Of a stretch of 64,000 nt of DNA, positions 8,883 to 18,377 are shown piece after piece. Positions within the stretch are counted from its first letter, which is position 1. Each line of letters begins with the position of its first letter. The notes beneath the pieces were generated by a model, which did not search any database, had not been told where the DNA came from, and was given only the letters and a program-made list of their open reading frames with translations. The DNA is from an uncultured Lachnospiraceae bacterium. GTDB taxonomy: Bacteria; Bacillota; Clostridia; Lachnospirales; Lachnospiraceae. The position numbers were made by a program, and so were the translations under genes. Location: contig CAMUYA010000013.1 of NCBI GenBank assembly GCA_947164865.1, positions 1-64,000 on the forward strand. The letters run 5' to 3'.

Positions 8883-10832
8883 CTACCGCAGCGATCTGAA
8901 TACGTCTTCACTGGTCTGCCACAGCTTTCCTTTCTTCTTGGCGTAATATTCTCTTGCATTTTCATACGCCTGCTTCATTTCTTCCGCAGTTTCGACTATG
9001 AGTATCTCCCCGCTTTCCACCATCCTGATCAGGTTTTCCCTTACGCCTCTGATCCTGTCTTTCATGGATTCTATCTCTTCCTTGGAGCGAAGCTCAAAAT
9101 GGTCATACTCTATCATCTCATCATCATAGGTCATTATGCCCTCAAACATTCCTTTTGAAACGCAGAATATGTCCTGATTCTTATCCTGGGTGTAAAATCC
9201 GCCCAAATGGTTTGTTTTATTTTTTTCGATTCGTTCAAAAGTCATGATACCGAATGCCAGATCGTTGTCAATTCCCTTGACAGAATCGACATAATACACT
9301 CCGTTCTCCTCATGACTGGTGACAAAGAAATTATTATCATGTCTGTCGATCTGGCCGGCGATCATATCCATCAGCCTGAGATCAAAATACTGTGTAAGGG
9401 CCTGGGGAGTAAAGGATACAGTCTTATTCTCCTCCTTAGCTTTTTTACCCAGCTCCATAAAAGACATCCCCTCGGCTTTTTCCATTGAATTGGCCCTTAT
9501 GGCATTTCCGAATTCATCTTCTATAAGAACCGTTTCCGACTTTGCAACAAGGTCTCCCTTTCCCAGCCTCTCAGCCAGAATAGAAGTCGAAACATTTCGG
9601 TCCGATATAGTACTTCCCTGCACTATACCGGCACCTGCGTTCATGCTTGTCCCGTTTTCGGCCTCGGTATACTTCTGACGGATAAATTTAATTAGTGCCA
9701 TCATCTGTCTGATGCTCTTTTGATTCCCGGCAATACCGTTCCACACTGCCTCTCCGATCTTTGATTTCACACAGGCATCCCTGAGTTTTTGAATGCTGCT
9801 TTCCTCCTCCAGTCTCTTTATCTGTTCCTTGGTTTTACCTTCCTTAACCTTCGGAGGAACAGATCCTTTTTCCACTGACTTCAAAGACTCGTAGAAATCC
9901 GCCATGAAAAGCTTTTCACCGTTATCGTGTTCCGCTGTGGGATCCACCGAATCATCGAGAGCTTTTGCACCAAATTCCTCGATCATGTTTATAAAAGCAG
10001 CGCTGCCGGGTGATACCGCTCTGAATTTACCAACGGCATCCAGATAATCAATGTTGAAGTTGCCTATCCTTCCGGGGTTTAGTCTTGTGATGCTCTCTTC
10101 TGCCTTGACAAATCTGACTTTTCCATCATCGCCTGTAACTTTATATACTCTCGATGATCCGTCACCGAGGACCTGAACTTTACTTGGGTCCGAAAGATCC
10201 AGCTTCGTGGCTCTGGTATTGTAAAGAGCATCCTTCCATGTGAAGGTTTCTCCCTCTTGTGAATTTGCAAAGAGGGACTTTGCTGCCGTAACGATCAGTC
10301 TTCTTTCGCTTACCAGCTTTTCCAGTATCTGCCTTACGATCGAAAGCCTGGTCTTGGCGGAGTCACGCCTGCCTTTGGTCCTTGAGCCGGTTATCCTTTT
10401 AACGTAGGCTTCACCGCTGGTAATGGCTTTGCGATAGAGCTGGATCAGGAGCTCCGATGTACGGGAAAAAGAGGCCTCGTCCTTAGGAATATCTCCATCC
10501 AGCAGATCCGTCAGAAGCGAAAGATTGCTTTTAAACTCTGCCATCTGTGTACTGTCCGATGAATTCATCCCGAGGATATTCTTCTTTTTGCTCTGCATCA
10601 GAAGATCTATCTGCATCTCCATCTCTGAATGCTTTGCGCCCGTATCCCAGCCTTCTTTCCTCTGGCGGAGCAGATTACTCCTGGCGGATAAGGGAGCATC
10701 ACTGACGTCAAAGGTACTTCCCTGAACCTTATACTCCATCTGCTCTACCAGCTCTTCTTTCGCCTCCGGGATGATCTCGGCATCCACCATTTCCACTTCT
10801 TCTTCAATTTCTTCTTCTAAAACATCACCCAT
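8883..10832 (-). CDS. Kinase-fold protein, candidate CIS effector
   Basis: A 649-residue soluble protein with an acidic N-terminus and a predicted kinase-type domain at about 215-535. Visible motifs are a Gly-rich loop GDGSSRVYKV (223-232), a lysine in VRFVKAEE (K243), a helix STSILAERLG that would supply the helix-C glutamate (E421), a hinge-like MEKAEG, the catalytic loop GQIDRHDNN (D496, H498, N501) and a metal-binding SVKGIDND (D522/D524). DRHxxN followed by a second Asp is the pattern of PI3/4-kinase-like and FAM20-like kinases. Being cytoplasmic, lacking a signal peptide and lying after the CIS ATPase, it fits an injected effector. The substrate is unknown. The 40-residue acidic start could be a loading signal. 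Confidence 0.65.
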   Translation of the reverse strand: MGDVLEEEIEEEVEMVDAEIIPEAKEELVEQMEYKVQGSTFDVSDAPLSARSNLLRQRKEGWDTGAKHSEMEMQIDLLMQSKKKNILGMNSSDSTQMAEFKSNLSLLTDLLDGDIPKDEASFSRTSELLIQLYRKAITSGEAYVKRITGSRTKGRRDSAKTRLSIVRQILEKLVSERRLIVTAAKSLFANSQEGETFTWKDALYNTRATKLDLSDPSKVQVLGDGSSRVYKVTGDDGKVRFVKAEESITRLNPGRIGNFNIDYLDAVGKFRAVSPGSAAFINMIEEFGAKALDDSVDPTAEHDNGEKLFMADFYESLKSVEKGSVPPKVKEGKTKEQIKRLEEESSIQKLRDACVKSKIGEAVWNGIAGNQKSIRQMMALIKFIRQKYTEAENGTSMNAGAGIVQGSTISDRNVSTSILAERLGKGDLVAKSETVLIEDEFGNAIRANSMEKAEGMSFMELGKKAKEENKTVSFTPQALTQYFDLRLMDMIAGQIDRHDNNFFVTSHEENGVYYVDSVKGIDNDLAFGIMTFERIEKNKTNHLGGFYTQDKNQDIFCVSKGMFEGIMTYDDEMIEYDHFELRSKEEIESMKDRIRGVRENLIRMVESGEILIVETAEEMKQAYENAREYYAKKKGKLWQTSEDVFRSLR

Positions 10833-10908
10833 GATTATTACCTTATTCTCTCAATTCCATCACTGTGATAACATATAACTCCGGGCCGGTTTTTCTGCGT
10901 GACCTTGG

Positions 10909-13131
10909 TCAGCCTGAATACATCATCTGCAAAATATCATTCTTAACACCCATCTTACCTGTCTTCATACACTCAAGATCCGCAGCTTCGGCAATATCCG
11001 TCATGGTGATGCTTCTGCCCTCTGCCGCTGCCATATAAGCAGCCGCGATAGCGGAAGATTTTATGTTGCTTCCGGACATTTCCGCAGCCTTGGCAAGCAC
11101 ATCGAAATCCACATCCGCGCCGAGAGGAGCCTGTGGCGGAAACGACTGCTGCCAGAGCACCTTTCTGGTCTCCTCGTCGGGTATGCCCACCGGTATAAGA
11201 TATGTCATACGCCTCTTAAATGCAGCATCAAAATTCTGCATATTGTTGGTGGCAAGAATGCTCATTCCCGAATACTCTTCTATCTTTTGAAGCAGATACG
11301 CCGTCTCGGCATTTGCATGCTTATCGTTTGAAGTGGATACATCTGTTCTTTTTGAAAAAAGCGAATCCGCTTCGTCAAAGAAAAGTATGGCGTTGGAATT
11401 GCGGGCCGCATCAAATACCGCACCCAGATTCTTTTCCGTTTCGCCTATATATTTACTGCTTATCTGAGAAAGGTCTATCCTGTATATATCAAGCCCCAGC
11501 TCTTTGGCAAGCACCTGGGCCGCCATGGTCTTTCCGGTTCCGGGAGGCCCGTACAGCACAACCGACACTCCCCTTCCGTAGGGAAGCTTTTTACCGAATC
11601 CGTAATCATCATTTACCCGGTTCTTAAAGCGTATCCTGTCACATACTCTTTTCAGAAGCTTTTCGCTCTCCGGTTCGATGATAAGATCTTCCCATACAAA
11701 CGGACTCTTGATCCTTTTTGCATTCTCTCCGAAACTGACGGAGCATATCCTTCTAATCTGCTCCTCAAGCGCTTCCTGCCTTATAAGGAACCCTCCCTCG
11801 GCTATGTCCGCCAGCATCAGAGTGTTCTTTACGGCTTCGAAGATACGTCCCGGATTCATCGTATATTTAGATACTATCTCGCCGAGGGAGAGTGACTCAT
11901 CATATATGCATCCTGCTCTTTCGGCGGCTTCTTCCCATATTCTCAGCTGCGCTTTATTATCTGCTTCGGGTATTTCCACCCTGTATATATTTCCCTTAAG
12001 CCCTTCGGCAAACCTGTCAGAAAGCGGCTTTGTGGTACCTATGGCAAATATCCTGATATGAGCCTGCAGGCCGGAAAAGATCCTTCTTATGGAGCTTTCC
12101 TCTCCCTGGTCGGAGGGAATATCGTAAATATATATCAGATTATTCTCAAGCACAGCTTTGAGAAGAATATCCGCGATTATCTCCTTCTGTCTGTCCGGGG
12201 TAAGATTCGCAAGAGCCCTGAAGCTTACACATAAGAGGCGCTGTGAAAATGTCCCGGCTACAAGGCTCAGCAAAAACCTTCTTCCGGAGCCCGGCTCGCC
12301 GGTCAGTTCTATTATCCCCGTCTCATTTATCTCCGTCATGCAGCCGTACACATTCTGAAGCTCATAGAGTACGTCTTCATGACATATATATTCCGGATCA
12401 TCCTCGTCACGGTACTGTGCGCACAGTGACAGATCCCCCAGTGAGTCTCTTTTCTCGTGAAAATAGGCAAATGCCAGCTTCTTGAAAAGAAGCTGTCTTG
12501 ACATCTCCGATCCGCTTCTTCTGGTGTCCGATGACTCCAGCACCACAAGATTCAAAAAAGAATCCTCATCCGTAAGCAGGGACACATCGTTTTCTTCATC
12601 CGTAAGGAAGAATCTTCCCAGATCGTGACAAAGCCCCACAGTCGGGCGGAGCACTCCGTTCTTTTCCTCCTGAAGGATGGAAAAGACTCTCTCGTACTTT
12701 CTGTTAACGGATGCCGCAAGGGTTATGATCACCGCAAGAGCCTCTATCTCAAGAAGCTCCCCGCTTGAAAACATTCTTGAAAGCGGTACGCTCTTTCCTT
12801 CCGCAAGGGCATTTTTCCCCTTCTGCAGAAGCATGGCAAAAATATATCTCACTCTCCCTAATGCTGAAAACGGCTTTACCTCGTGAGGTTCCAGCGCCAT
12901 CATAAGGTCGGCATCGTTAAGGAGCGTTCCCACACGGTCAAGTGCTTCCTCGGGAAGATTCTCGTTCTGATAAATACTGATCAGGCACAGCATATCCAGG
13001 AATCTGAAGTAATGATCTCTCTCGTCCTTTGCATCCTTGAAAGCCTCTGCACTAAGATCGGTAAAATATGCCCCTATAAAGCCGTATTCCGGTATATTAT
13101 TAACTTTATCCTCTTTTTTCGTTTCAGGCAT
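10909..13131 (-). CDS. CIS AAA+ ATPase (Afp15/Pvc15-like), copy 1
   Basis: A 740-residue cytoplasmic ATPase. The N-terminal helical region is followed by a degenerate first AAA module, whose Walker A reads GEPGSGRR (about 279-285) with Arg in place of the catalytic Lys. The active C-terminal AAA+ module has GPPGTGKT (528-535), ILFFDEADS (about 582-590), sensor-1 ILATNN and Arg-finger-like FKRRM. Every eCIS locus has such an ATPase, needed for particle assembly or cargo loading. The start follows AGGGAAAGACAA and overlaps the upstream RsbU gene by 8 bp, so the two are translationally coupled. A second, divergent copy lies at 18378-20741. Confidence 0.88.
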   Translation of the reverse strand: MPETKKEDKVNNIPEYGFIGAYFTDLSAEAFKDAKDERDHYFRFLDMLCLISIYQNENLPEEALDRVGTLLNDADLMMALEPHEVKPFSALGRVRYIFAMLLQKGKNALAEGKSVPLSRMFSSGELLEIEALAVIITLAASVNRKYERVFSILQEEKNGVLRPTVGLCHDLGRFFLTDEENDVSLLTDEDSFLNLVVLESSDTRRSGSEMSRQLLFKKLAFAYFHEKRDSLGDLSLCAQYRDEDDPEYICHEDVLYELQNVYGCMTEINETGIIELTGEPGSGRRFLLSLVAGTFSQRLLCVSFRALANLTPDRQKEIIADILLKAVLENNLIYIYDIPSDQGEESSIRRIFSGLQAHIRIFAIGTTKPLSDRFAEGLKGNIYRVEIPEADNKAQLRIWEEAAERAGCIYDESLSLGEIVSKYTMNPGRIFEAVKNTLMLADIAEGGFLIRQEALEEQIRRICSVSFGENAKRIKSPFVWEDLIIEPESEKLLKRVCDRIRFKNRVNDDYGFGKKLPYGRGVSVVLYGPPGTGKTMAAQVLAKELGLDIYRIDLSQISSKYIGETEKNLGAVFDAARNSNAILFFDEADSLFSKRTDVSTSNDKHANAETAYLLQKIEEYSGMSILATNNMQNFDAAFKRRMTYLIPVGIPDEETRKVLWQQSFPPQAPLGADVDFDVLAKAAEMSGSNIKSSAIAAAYMAAAEGRSITMTDIAEAADLECMKTGKMGVKNDILQMMYSG

Positions 13132-14725
13132 TTGTCTTTCCCTTGTAGAGGAAACTCAGCATAGTGATATCGTCAAACTGTTCCTTGGATCCGGCAAATT
13201 CTCTTATTGCCTTCATCATCTCCGATACCGTATCCTGCGGAGAAGCTTTTTTGTTGCGATTGAGTACGGCTTCTATACGCTCGAACTCAAAGAGCTCATC
13301 CTTTTCGTTATGTGCCTCCGGCACACCGTCGGTGTAGACAAAGAGCCTGCCGCCCTTGGGAATGCTGAATTCGTAGTCCTGATATATCATTCCTTCCATT
13401 CCGCCGCAGACGAAACCGTGAGGATCCTTAAAGAGTTTATACTCTCCGTCTTCACCCGCTATAACGGGGAATTCGTGTCCCGCACTGGATGCAATGACAT
13501 TTCCGGTTCCGAGGTCTATGATACCAAGCCATATGGTAACAAACATCTCGTTCGGATTGCTGAGGCAGAGCTGGTCGTTAACATATTCAAGTATCTCCGC
13601 CGGAGTTCCGCCCTGCTGGGTGCGGCTCTTTATAAGCACCATGCTCATCATCATAAATAGCGCGGCGGGAACACCCTTTCCGGATACATCGGCTATAACG
13701 AGTGCAAGATGGTCGTCATCTATATTAAAGAAGTCGTAGAAGTCTCCTCCCACCTCCTTTGCGGGAGTCATCAGTGCATAAAGCTCATATTCCTCCTTCC
13801 CGACAAAGTTGGGGAAAATAGTGGGAAGCATTCCGGACTGTATCTGAGTGGCAATGGAGAGTTCTGTGCTGATACGCTCTTTCTCCGCACTTATACGCTT
13901 TACTTCGTCATTATATCTTTCAATTCGGTGAGTCATCTCCTCAAAAGAAACCGCCATAAAGCGAAGCTCATCATCGTGGGTAAACGGCTTCATATTGAGA
14001 TTCATCTCACCGTGCTCGTAGGACGATACCTCATTTGTAAGTGCATTTATCGGCTTCACCAGACTCACATAGAGGTAAATATAGAGAAGAATGATAGCTA
14101 CCAGTATGCATGCGAGAATGATCAGTATAATACGTATAACGTAATTGTTGAGTTCCCCGAAGATCTGCGGAAGACGGTAATCGGCCTCAACCATTGCCCT
14201 CATCTCTCCGGACGAATCAAACACAGGTGCCCATACTTCCAGTCCCGGGCTGTCCGTATTCTCATTCATCAGATGTATCTCTGTGGATTCCTTTTTGGCT
14301 TTAATATCCGGGACAAGCATCTTATACTCATCTTCACCGTATGGATACTCATCACCCCATTTGGAAATCATATCAAGATCATCTCCCGGCTTAACGGCTT
14401 CAAGGACATAAGTAAAACTCCTTTCTCCCGGTACAAAAAGATAGAGATAATCTATACCCGTGCTGTTGGTCTTCACATCATTGTAAAGGCTCTGAAGAGT
14501 GCGCGAATACTCATCTTCCACACCCGTTTCGGCATAACCGCTCAGCTTGTCCCACTCGGTTTCGTTTGCCAGGATACGCACTATATCCTGAGCTTTATCG
14601 TAATAGAACCTGAGGTAGGTTCCCCGAAATGCAAAATAACTTACCAGAATGATTATTGAAGCCATAACACTGATAAGAACAGTCTGGACAATAGTTATCC
14701 TCATTCCAAGTTTATTTCTTTTCAT
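13124..14725 (-). CDS. Membrane RsbU/SpoIIE-type PP2C phosphatase
   Basis: A 533-residue membrane phosphatase. It has a first TM (about 10-32), an extracytoplasmic sensor domain of about 165 residues, a second TM, a HAMP-like linker (SLVKPINALTNEV), a coiled coil, and a PPM/SpoIIE domain with GGDFYDFF, IADVSGKGVPAALFM and the final DDITML metal-binding aspartates. RsbU proteins dephosphorylate STAS antagonists, here most simply the STAS protein at 23127-23426, so an outside cue would be passed to a partner switch. The start is the ATG after AAAGGAACTGAAG, inside the end of the GNAT gene. It overlaps the AAA+ gene downstream. Confidence 0.88.
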   Translation of the reverse strand: MKRNKLGMRITIVQTVLISVMASIIILVSYFAFRGTYLRFYYDKAQDIVRILANETEWDKLSGYAETGVEDEYSRTLQSLYNDVKTNSTGIDYLYLFVPGERSFTYVLEAVKPGDDLDMISKWGDEYPYGEDEYKMLVPDIKAKKESTEIHLMNENTDSPGLEVWAPVFDSSGEMRAMVEADYRLPQIFGELNNYVIRIILIILACILVAIILLYIYLYVSLVKPINALTNEVSSYEHGEMNLNMKPFTHDDELRFMAVSFEEMTHRIERYNDEVKRISAEKERISTELSIATQIQSGMLPTIFPNFVGKEEYELYALMTPAKEVGGDFYDFFNIDDDHLALVIADVSGKGVPAALFMMMSMVLIKSRTQQGGTPAEILEYVNDQLCLSNPNEMFVTIWLGIIDLGTGNVIASSAGHEFPVIAGEDGEYKLFKDPHGFVCGGMEGMIYQDYEFSIPKGGRLFVYTDGVPEAHNEKDELFEFERIEAVLNRNKKASPQDTVSEMMKAIREFAGSKEQFDDITMLSFLYKGKTNA

Positions 14726-15296
14726 CTTCAGTTCCTTTCCCCGCATCCAGTCTGATCAGACTTATGAGCGCACCGCATTTGCAATCTTCTCCGCAGATCG
14801 GGCATGTGAGTCCGTATTTTTTGTTATCTTTATAAAACATTGGCACTATCTTCTCATATTCATATTCACCGTATATTTTAGAAGGTGAATGTGCCGGTAT
14901 CGTACCGTCCGGATAGATCCACATTTCTCCGAGAAAATAATAGCCTCCGTGATCGATCATGATATCACGTGCCATTGCTGTCAGTTTCCCGCCAAGCCCG
15001 CATTTTCTATACTTCGGGTTGACGTAAATGGCGTCACCGGTAAATACTTTTCTTCCTTTAGCTTCCTTTATGACTTCACTTCTCAGTTCATCATGAGGAT
15101 ACGTGAAATCTATTCCTTCCTTAAAAGTCAGATAACCGGCCAGCTCCCCATCCTCTGTTGCTTTTACTCCGTAGTATTTCCCTGAAGCGAACTGCTTTCT
15201 CATACAGTTTTCCACATATGCTCCGTCTGTAAGATGCTCTAACGTGAGAGCGATGATCCGGTCTTCATCTTCTTCAGTAACACTCGAAAATTCCAT
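14712..15296 (-). CDS. GNAT-family acetyltransferase with C-terminal zinc knuckle
   Basis: A 194-residue protein with a GNAT fold. The acetyl-CoA loop is at YVNPKYRKCGLGGKLTAMA, and the usual beta-4 (YLTF) precedes it. The C-terminus carries CPICGEDCKCG, a compact cysteine cluster that probably binds zinc. The start is the ATG after TTTGGAGG, not the TTG four codons earlier. Its substrate could be a small molecule or a protein in the CIS operon. It sits between the propeller-MFS gene and the RsbU gene, in the same direction and overlapping the latter. Confidence 0.7.
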   Translation of the reverse strand: MEFSSVTEEDEDRIIALTLEHLTDGAYVENCMRKQFASGKYYGVKATEDGELAGYLTFKEGIDFTYPHDELRSEVIKEAKGRKVFTGDAIYVNPKYRKCGLGGKLTAMARDIMIDHGGYYFLGEMWIYPDGTIPAHSPSKIYGEYEYEKIVPMFYKDNKKYGLTCPICGEDCKCGALISLIRLDAGKGTEDEKK

Positions 15297-15314
15297 CTGT
15301 GCCTCCAAATGCTT

Positions 15315-18278
15315 TTATTGTTTGAAAATACCCGCCGTCTTTCTTCCAAAAAGAGTAAACGGTATCAAAAGAGCCAATAATACTACTCCCGCTATGAGAA
15401 TTCCTCTTCTGTATCCGAGCCCCAGAAGAGCACCGTATGCAATGGGACCTACCGTCTGTCCGGTACTTTCAAATACAGAATATATACTCATCGCATTGCC
15501 TTCTCCATAAGATGTACATTCGGGAATATACTCAAAATATGAATACTGACAAGTATATGCAAAGCTTACCATAAGAGCTATTATCACAAGACCTGCTATT
15601 ACCACTCCAAGGCTTGGTCTGATAACATAAAGGATCATACATGTTCCGAGTCCCACCGAAGCCAGAACAACACTCCAGAAAGACCCGATCTTTTTAAGGA
15701 GCCAGCTCGACAAAACAGGACCTATGTAAAGTGAAAGGACACCGCATGCAAGATAAAGCTGACTGATCCTGACTTCATCAAAGCCGTTTTCTTCAGCGAT
15801 AAGAGGGAAGAAACATTCTCTGAATGCCAGTCCCATCATAAAGGGCAGGAGAAGACATATAAAGAATGGCAACACTCTCCTGTTGAACAGGAATTTGATA
15901 AGAGAGATATCTTTTGTTGCACTGATATCCTCCTCCTTTTTTCCGGGATACAGATCCCCGGATGTGATAGCCATAATAACGCCAAATCCCAATATTACCG
16001 CACCAACTATATAGCTGAGTCTCCATCCGCCCATTTCCAGCACCATGGACGAAAGTCCGGATCCTATGGTGAGTCCCGATAAGGTACCGGCGGCCACGGC
16101 CGCAAATGCCTCTCCGTCTTTTGAAGCAGTCTGTCCCATAGAAGCCGCTGCGTTGCAGCTGACATATATTATTCCCATTCCGGCACCGATAAGCATTTTA
16201 CCAAAAAGAATGCCGTAGAAGTTTCCGGTTGCGAAGCACACCACAAATCCTGTGAGCTGAATCAGCATACCGCCGGTCAAAAGCTTTCTGGATCCGAACT
16301 TCTGGATAAAGCGTCCGATAAATGCCGATACAACCGCCATCATAAGCAGCTGTGCCGAGATAGGTATCGTGACTGCGACACTGTCCGATACCGGTAATCC
16401 GCCGTTATACAGATTCTTACACAGGAGCAGGATGAAAGGATCCTGCATCGAATCAACAAGGTAAGAAAGGAACATAAGAGTACGGAAAGGGATCGTATCC
16501 GTCGGATCCAGTTCCTCCTTGGGAGTGTTCCTTCTCTTCTCCAGATACTTAAGGAAGAATACGATCTCCAAAAGCAGCATAACAACCACGACCGTACAAA
16601 CAGCCACACTTATGATAAGATTCCTTATCATGGCCGCCTGTTCACGATTCAGATAGTCGAGGTTTTGTCCCACTTCCAAAACACCGAAGATTTCCCCGTT
16701 ACTATGTCTTATCGGTGTCAGAACAAATGTCCATGCACCGTATGCACTGTTCTCGGAGTATGAAATTGTCTCGCCTGTATCAAGAACCTGAGTATAAGGT
16801 TCATCGCCGTATGCAAAGGCAGGATAATAACAAGGTGTCGTATCTTCAAAATCCATTACTCCGGATATATTCTCCCCATCCAAAACGTAGATAATATAAT
16901 AGTAATAATCACCTTTTTCATAGCTTTCCCATGCACACTTATCGAGATCGTTTTTCAATCTGATATAGGCATCATTCCGGTAATCGGATGAGCCTGTTAT
17001 TGCTTCAAGACTGTTTTCATCCAGTTCTTCCATAAGGATCTTTGAAAAAAGATCAGTCTTGTCCGCACTGGAAGTAGTATTGATCTCAAGATTTCTTCTC
17101 ACAAGCGTATATGAGATCATGAAAGCAACGGTGATACACGCAAGTATTATAAGCGTGACTCTCATCGCCTGCTCGTTTCTCATAATATACTTTATGTAGA
17201 ATGAAAGAAATACCACGAGAAGATATAATAATGCCGCAGATCCGATGACAAGCGAATTCCAGGCAAGAATCTCACGCCATACAAAAGATACTCTGACATC
17301 GGCAAAGTATTCGGGCTCACCCTTCAGAATGCCCTCACTCATATCCAGGGCCAGATATCCTGTGTAATCCGTGGTAAGCAGTTCCCCGCGCCTGCTTGAA
17401 TAATCAAGCTTAAACAGAGGATATTCACTCTCGATCAGAGTGTCAATGGTTTCCGGATCACTCTCGTCAAACCCGCATATAGTCTGATTGACCAAATCGG
17501 TGTAGAATACCTTTCCGTTCTCGGCGCATATATCTAGAGGCATCTGTTCTCCGACGAGCGAAGCGGTCTTGGAAGATCCGTCCGGCATTATAAGTGCTAT
17601 CTCTCCCACCCTGTAGGATACGGCGAGGGTATCGGTACTGATGTCATATGATGCATCCTGAAGCTTTGAACTCGTCGGGAAAACTCTTACAGTCTCACTC
17701 TCGTCCGTGGTTTCGTCTATTCTGCAGACCCTGGCTGATCCGGATTCCTCGAGAACATAATACAGGAATCCGTCATATTCTCTCATTTCAAGGATCCTTC
17801 CGTTCTGAAGAGGTGTGTCTTCGAAAGCCTCCTCGGTGTAATCCTTCTCGTAGACGACCTTCTTTGAGAGACCTTTTATTTTAGTGATCCTTTCCTTATC
17901 GAGAAGATTTCCCCTGTCCCCATAGATAACGTCGGCTATATAAATGCTTCCGTCCCGGCCTTCCGCAACATGGCACGCATAGTAGAAGGGCGTATTCTTA
18001 CTTCCCCCTTCTATCATCTTGAGCAGATTCTTATTTTCGTCAACAAGCAGAACGGTCTTTTTACCATTGTCTATCAGAAGATTGTGCCCTTCCCTGCCGG
18101 CTGCCATCTCACTGACGGATGTGTACTCGTAATTGGCTTTTAGTGACAACATGCGCATATTCGGGATAAATATCGCTACACAGATAAAAACCGCCACCGC
18201 CGCTATTATCCTAAGCCTCGTCCTTAAATACTTCCTGTCCTTCCAGATACGTGCAAACATCACTTTTTCTTCTTTCAT
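15315..18278 (-). CDS. Propeller-sensor / MFS transporter fusion membrane protein
   Basis: A 987-residue membrane protein. TM1 lies at about 21-43. It is followed by an extracytoplasmic repeat region that looks like a beta-propeller (blades such as GSIYIADV and ENGKVFYTDLV), two further TMs (about 335-400), a Cache-like extracytoplasmic domain with YYYYIIYVLDGENISG, another TM, and then a complete MFS-type module of about 12 helices (about 600-980; GRFIQKFGSRKLLTGG as the loop 2-3 motif). MFS proteins with such a sensor are unusual. It may sense or move a signal for the RsbU phosphatase just downstream. The start has only a weak ribosome binding site; M7 is an alternative. Confidence 0.7.
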   Translation of the reverse strand: MKEEKVMFARIWKDRKYLRTRLRIIAAVAVFICVAIFIPNMRMLSLKANYEYTSVSEMAAGREGHNLLIDNGKKTVLLVDENKNLLKMIEGGSKNTPFYYACHVAEGRDGSIYIADVIYGDRGNLLDKERITKIKGLSKKVVYEKDYTEEAFEDTPLQNGRILEMREYDGFLYYVLEESGSARVCRIDETTDESETVRVFPTSSKLQDASYDISTDTLAVSYRVGEIALIMPDGSSKTASLVGEQMPLDICAENGKVFYTDLVNQTICGFDESDPETIDTLIESEYPLFKLDYSSRRGELLTTDYTGYLALDMSEGILKGEPEYFADVRVSFVWREILAWNSLVIGSAALLYLLVVFLSFYIKYIMRNEQAMRVTLIILACITVAFMISYTLVRRNLEINTTSSADKTDLFSKILMEELDENSLEAITGSSDYRNDAYIRLKNDLDKCAWESYEKGDYYYYIIYVLDGENISGVMDFEDTTPCYYPAFAYGDEPYTQVLDTGETISYSENSAYGAWTFVLTPIRHSNGEIFGVLEVGQNLDYLNREQAAMIRNLIISVAVCTVVVVMLLLEIVFFLKYLEKRRNTPKEELDPTDTIPFRTLMFLSYLVDSMQDPFILLLCKNLYNGGLPVSDSVAVTIPISAQLLMMAVVSAFIGRFIQKFGSRKLLTGGMLIQLTGFVVCFATGNFYGILFGKMLIGAGMGIIYVSCNAAASMGQTASKDGEAFAAVAAGTLSGLTIGSGLSSMVLEMGGWRLSYIVGAVILGFGVIMAITSGDLYPGKKEEDISATKDISLIKFLFNRRVLPFFICLLLPFMMGLAFRECFFPLIAEENGFDEVRISQLYLACGVLSLYIGPVLSSWLLKKIGSFWSVVLASVGLGTCMILYVIRPSLGVVIAGLVIIALMVSFAYTCQYSYFEYIPECTSYGEGNAMSIYSVFESTGQTVGPIAYGALLGLGYRRGILIAGVVLLALLIPFTLFGRKTAGIFKQ

Positions 18279-18307
18279 TTCAAATAATCTCTCAATCTAT
18301 ATTTGAT

Positions 18308-18337
18308 CTTCGCATATCCTGTATTATCGATGCGAAG
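18308..18337 (-). terminator. Hairpin between AAA+ copy 2 and the MFS fusion gene
   Basis: CTTCGCAT (18308-18315) pairs with ATGCGAAG (18330-18337), an 8-bp stem with a 14-nt loop in the 99-bp gap. There is no T tract, so it may be an mRNA processing or attenuating structure rather than a true terminator. Confidence 0.35.
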
Positions 18338-18377
18338 TCTTTACAGCAGGCGGAATCAATTAATCCCGGTGCTGTGA

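Noticed and set aside
13709..14659. 316-codon plus-strand open frame
   Set aside because: Antisense to the RsbU phosphatase, with a composition that mirrors the real gene; no start signal.
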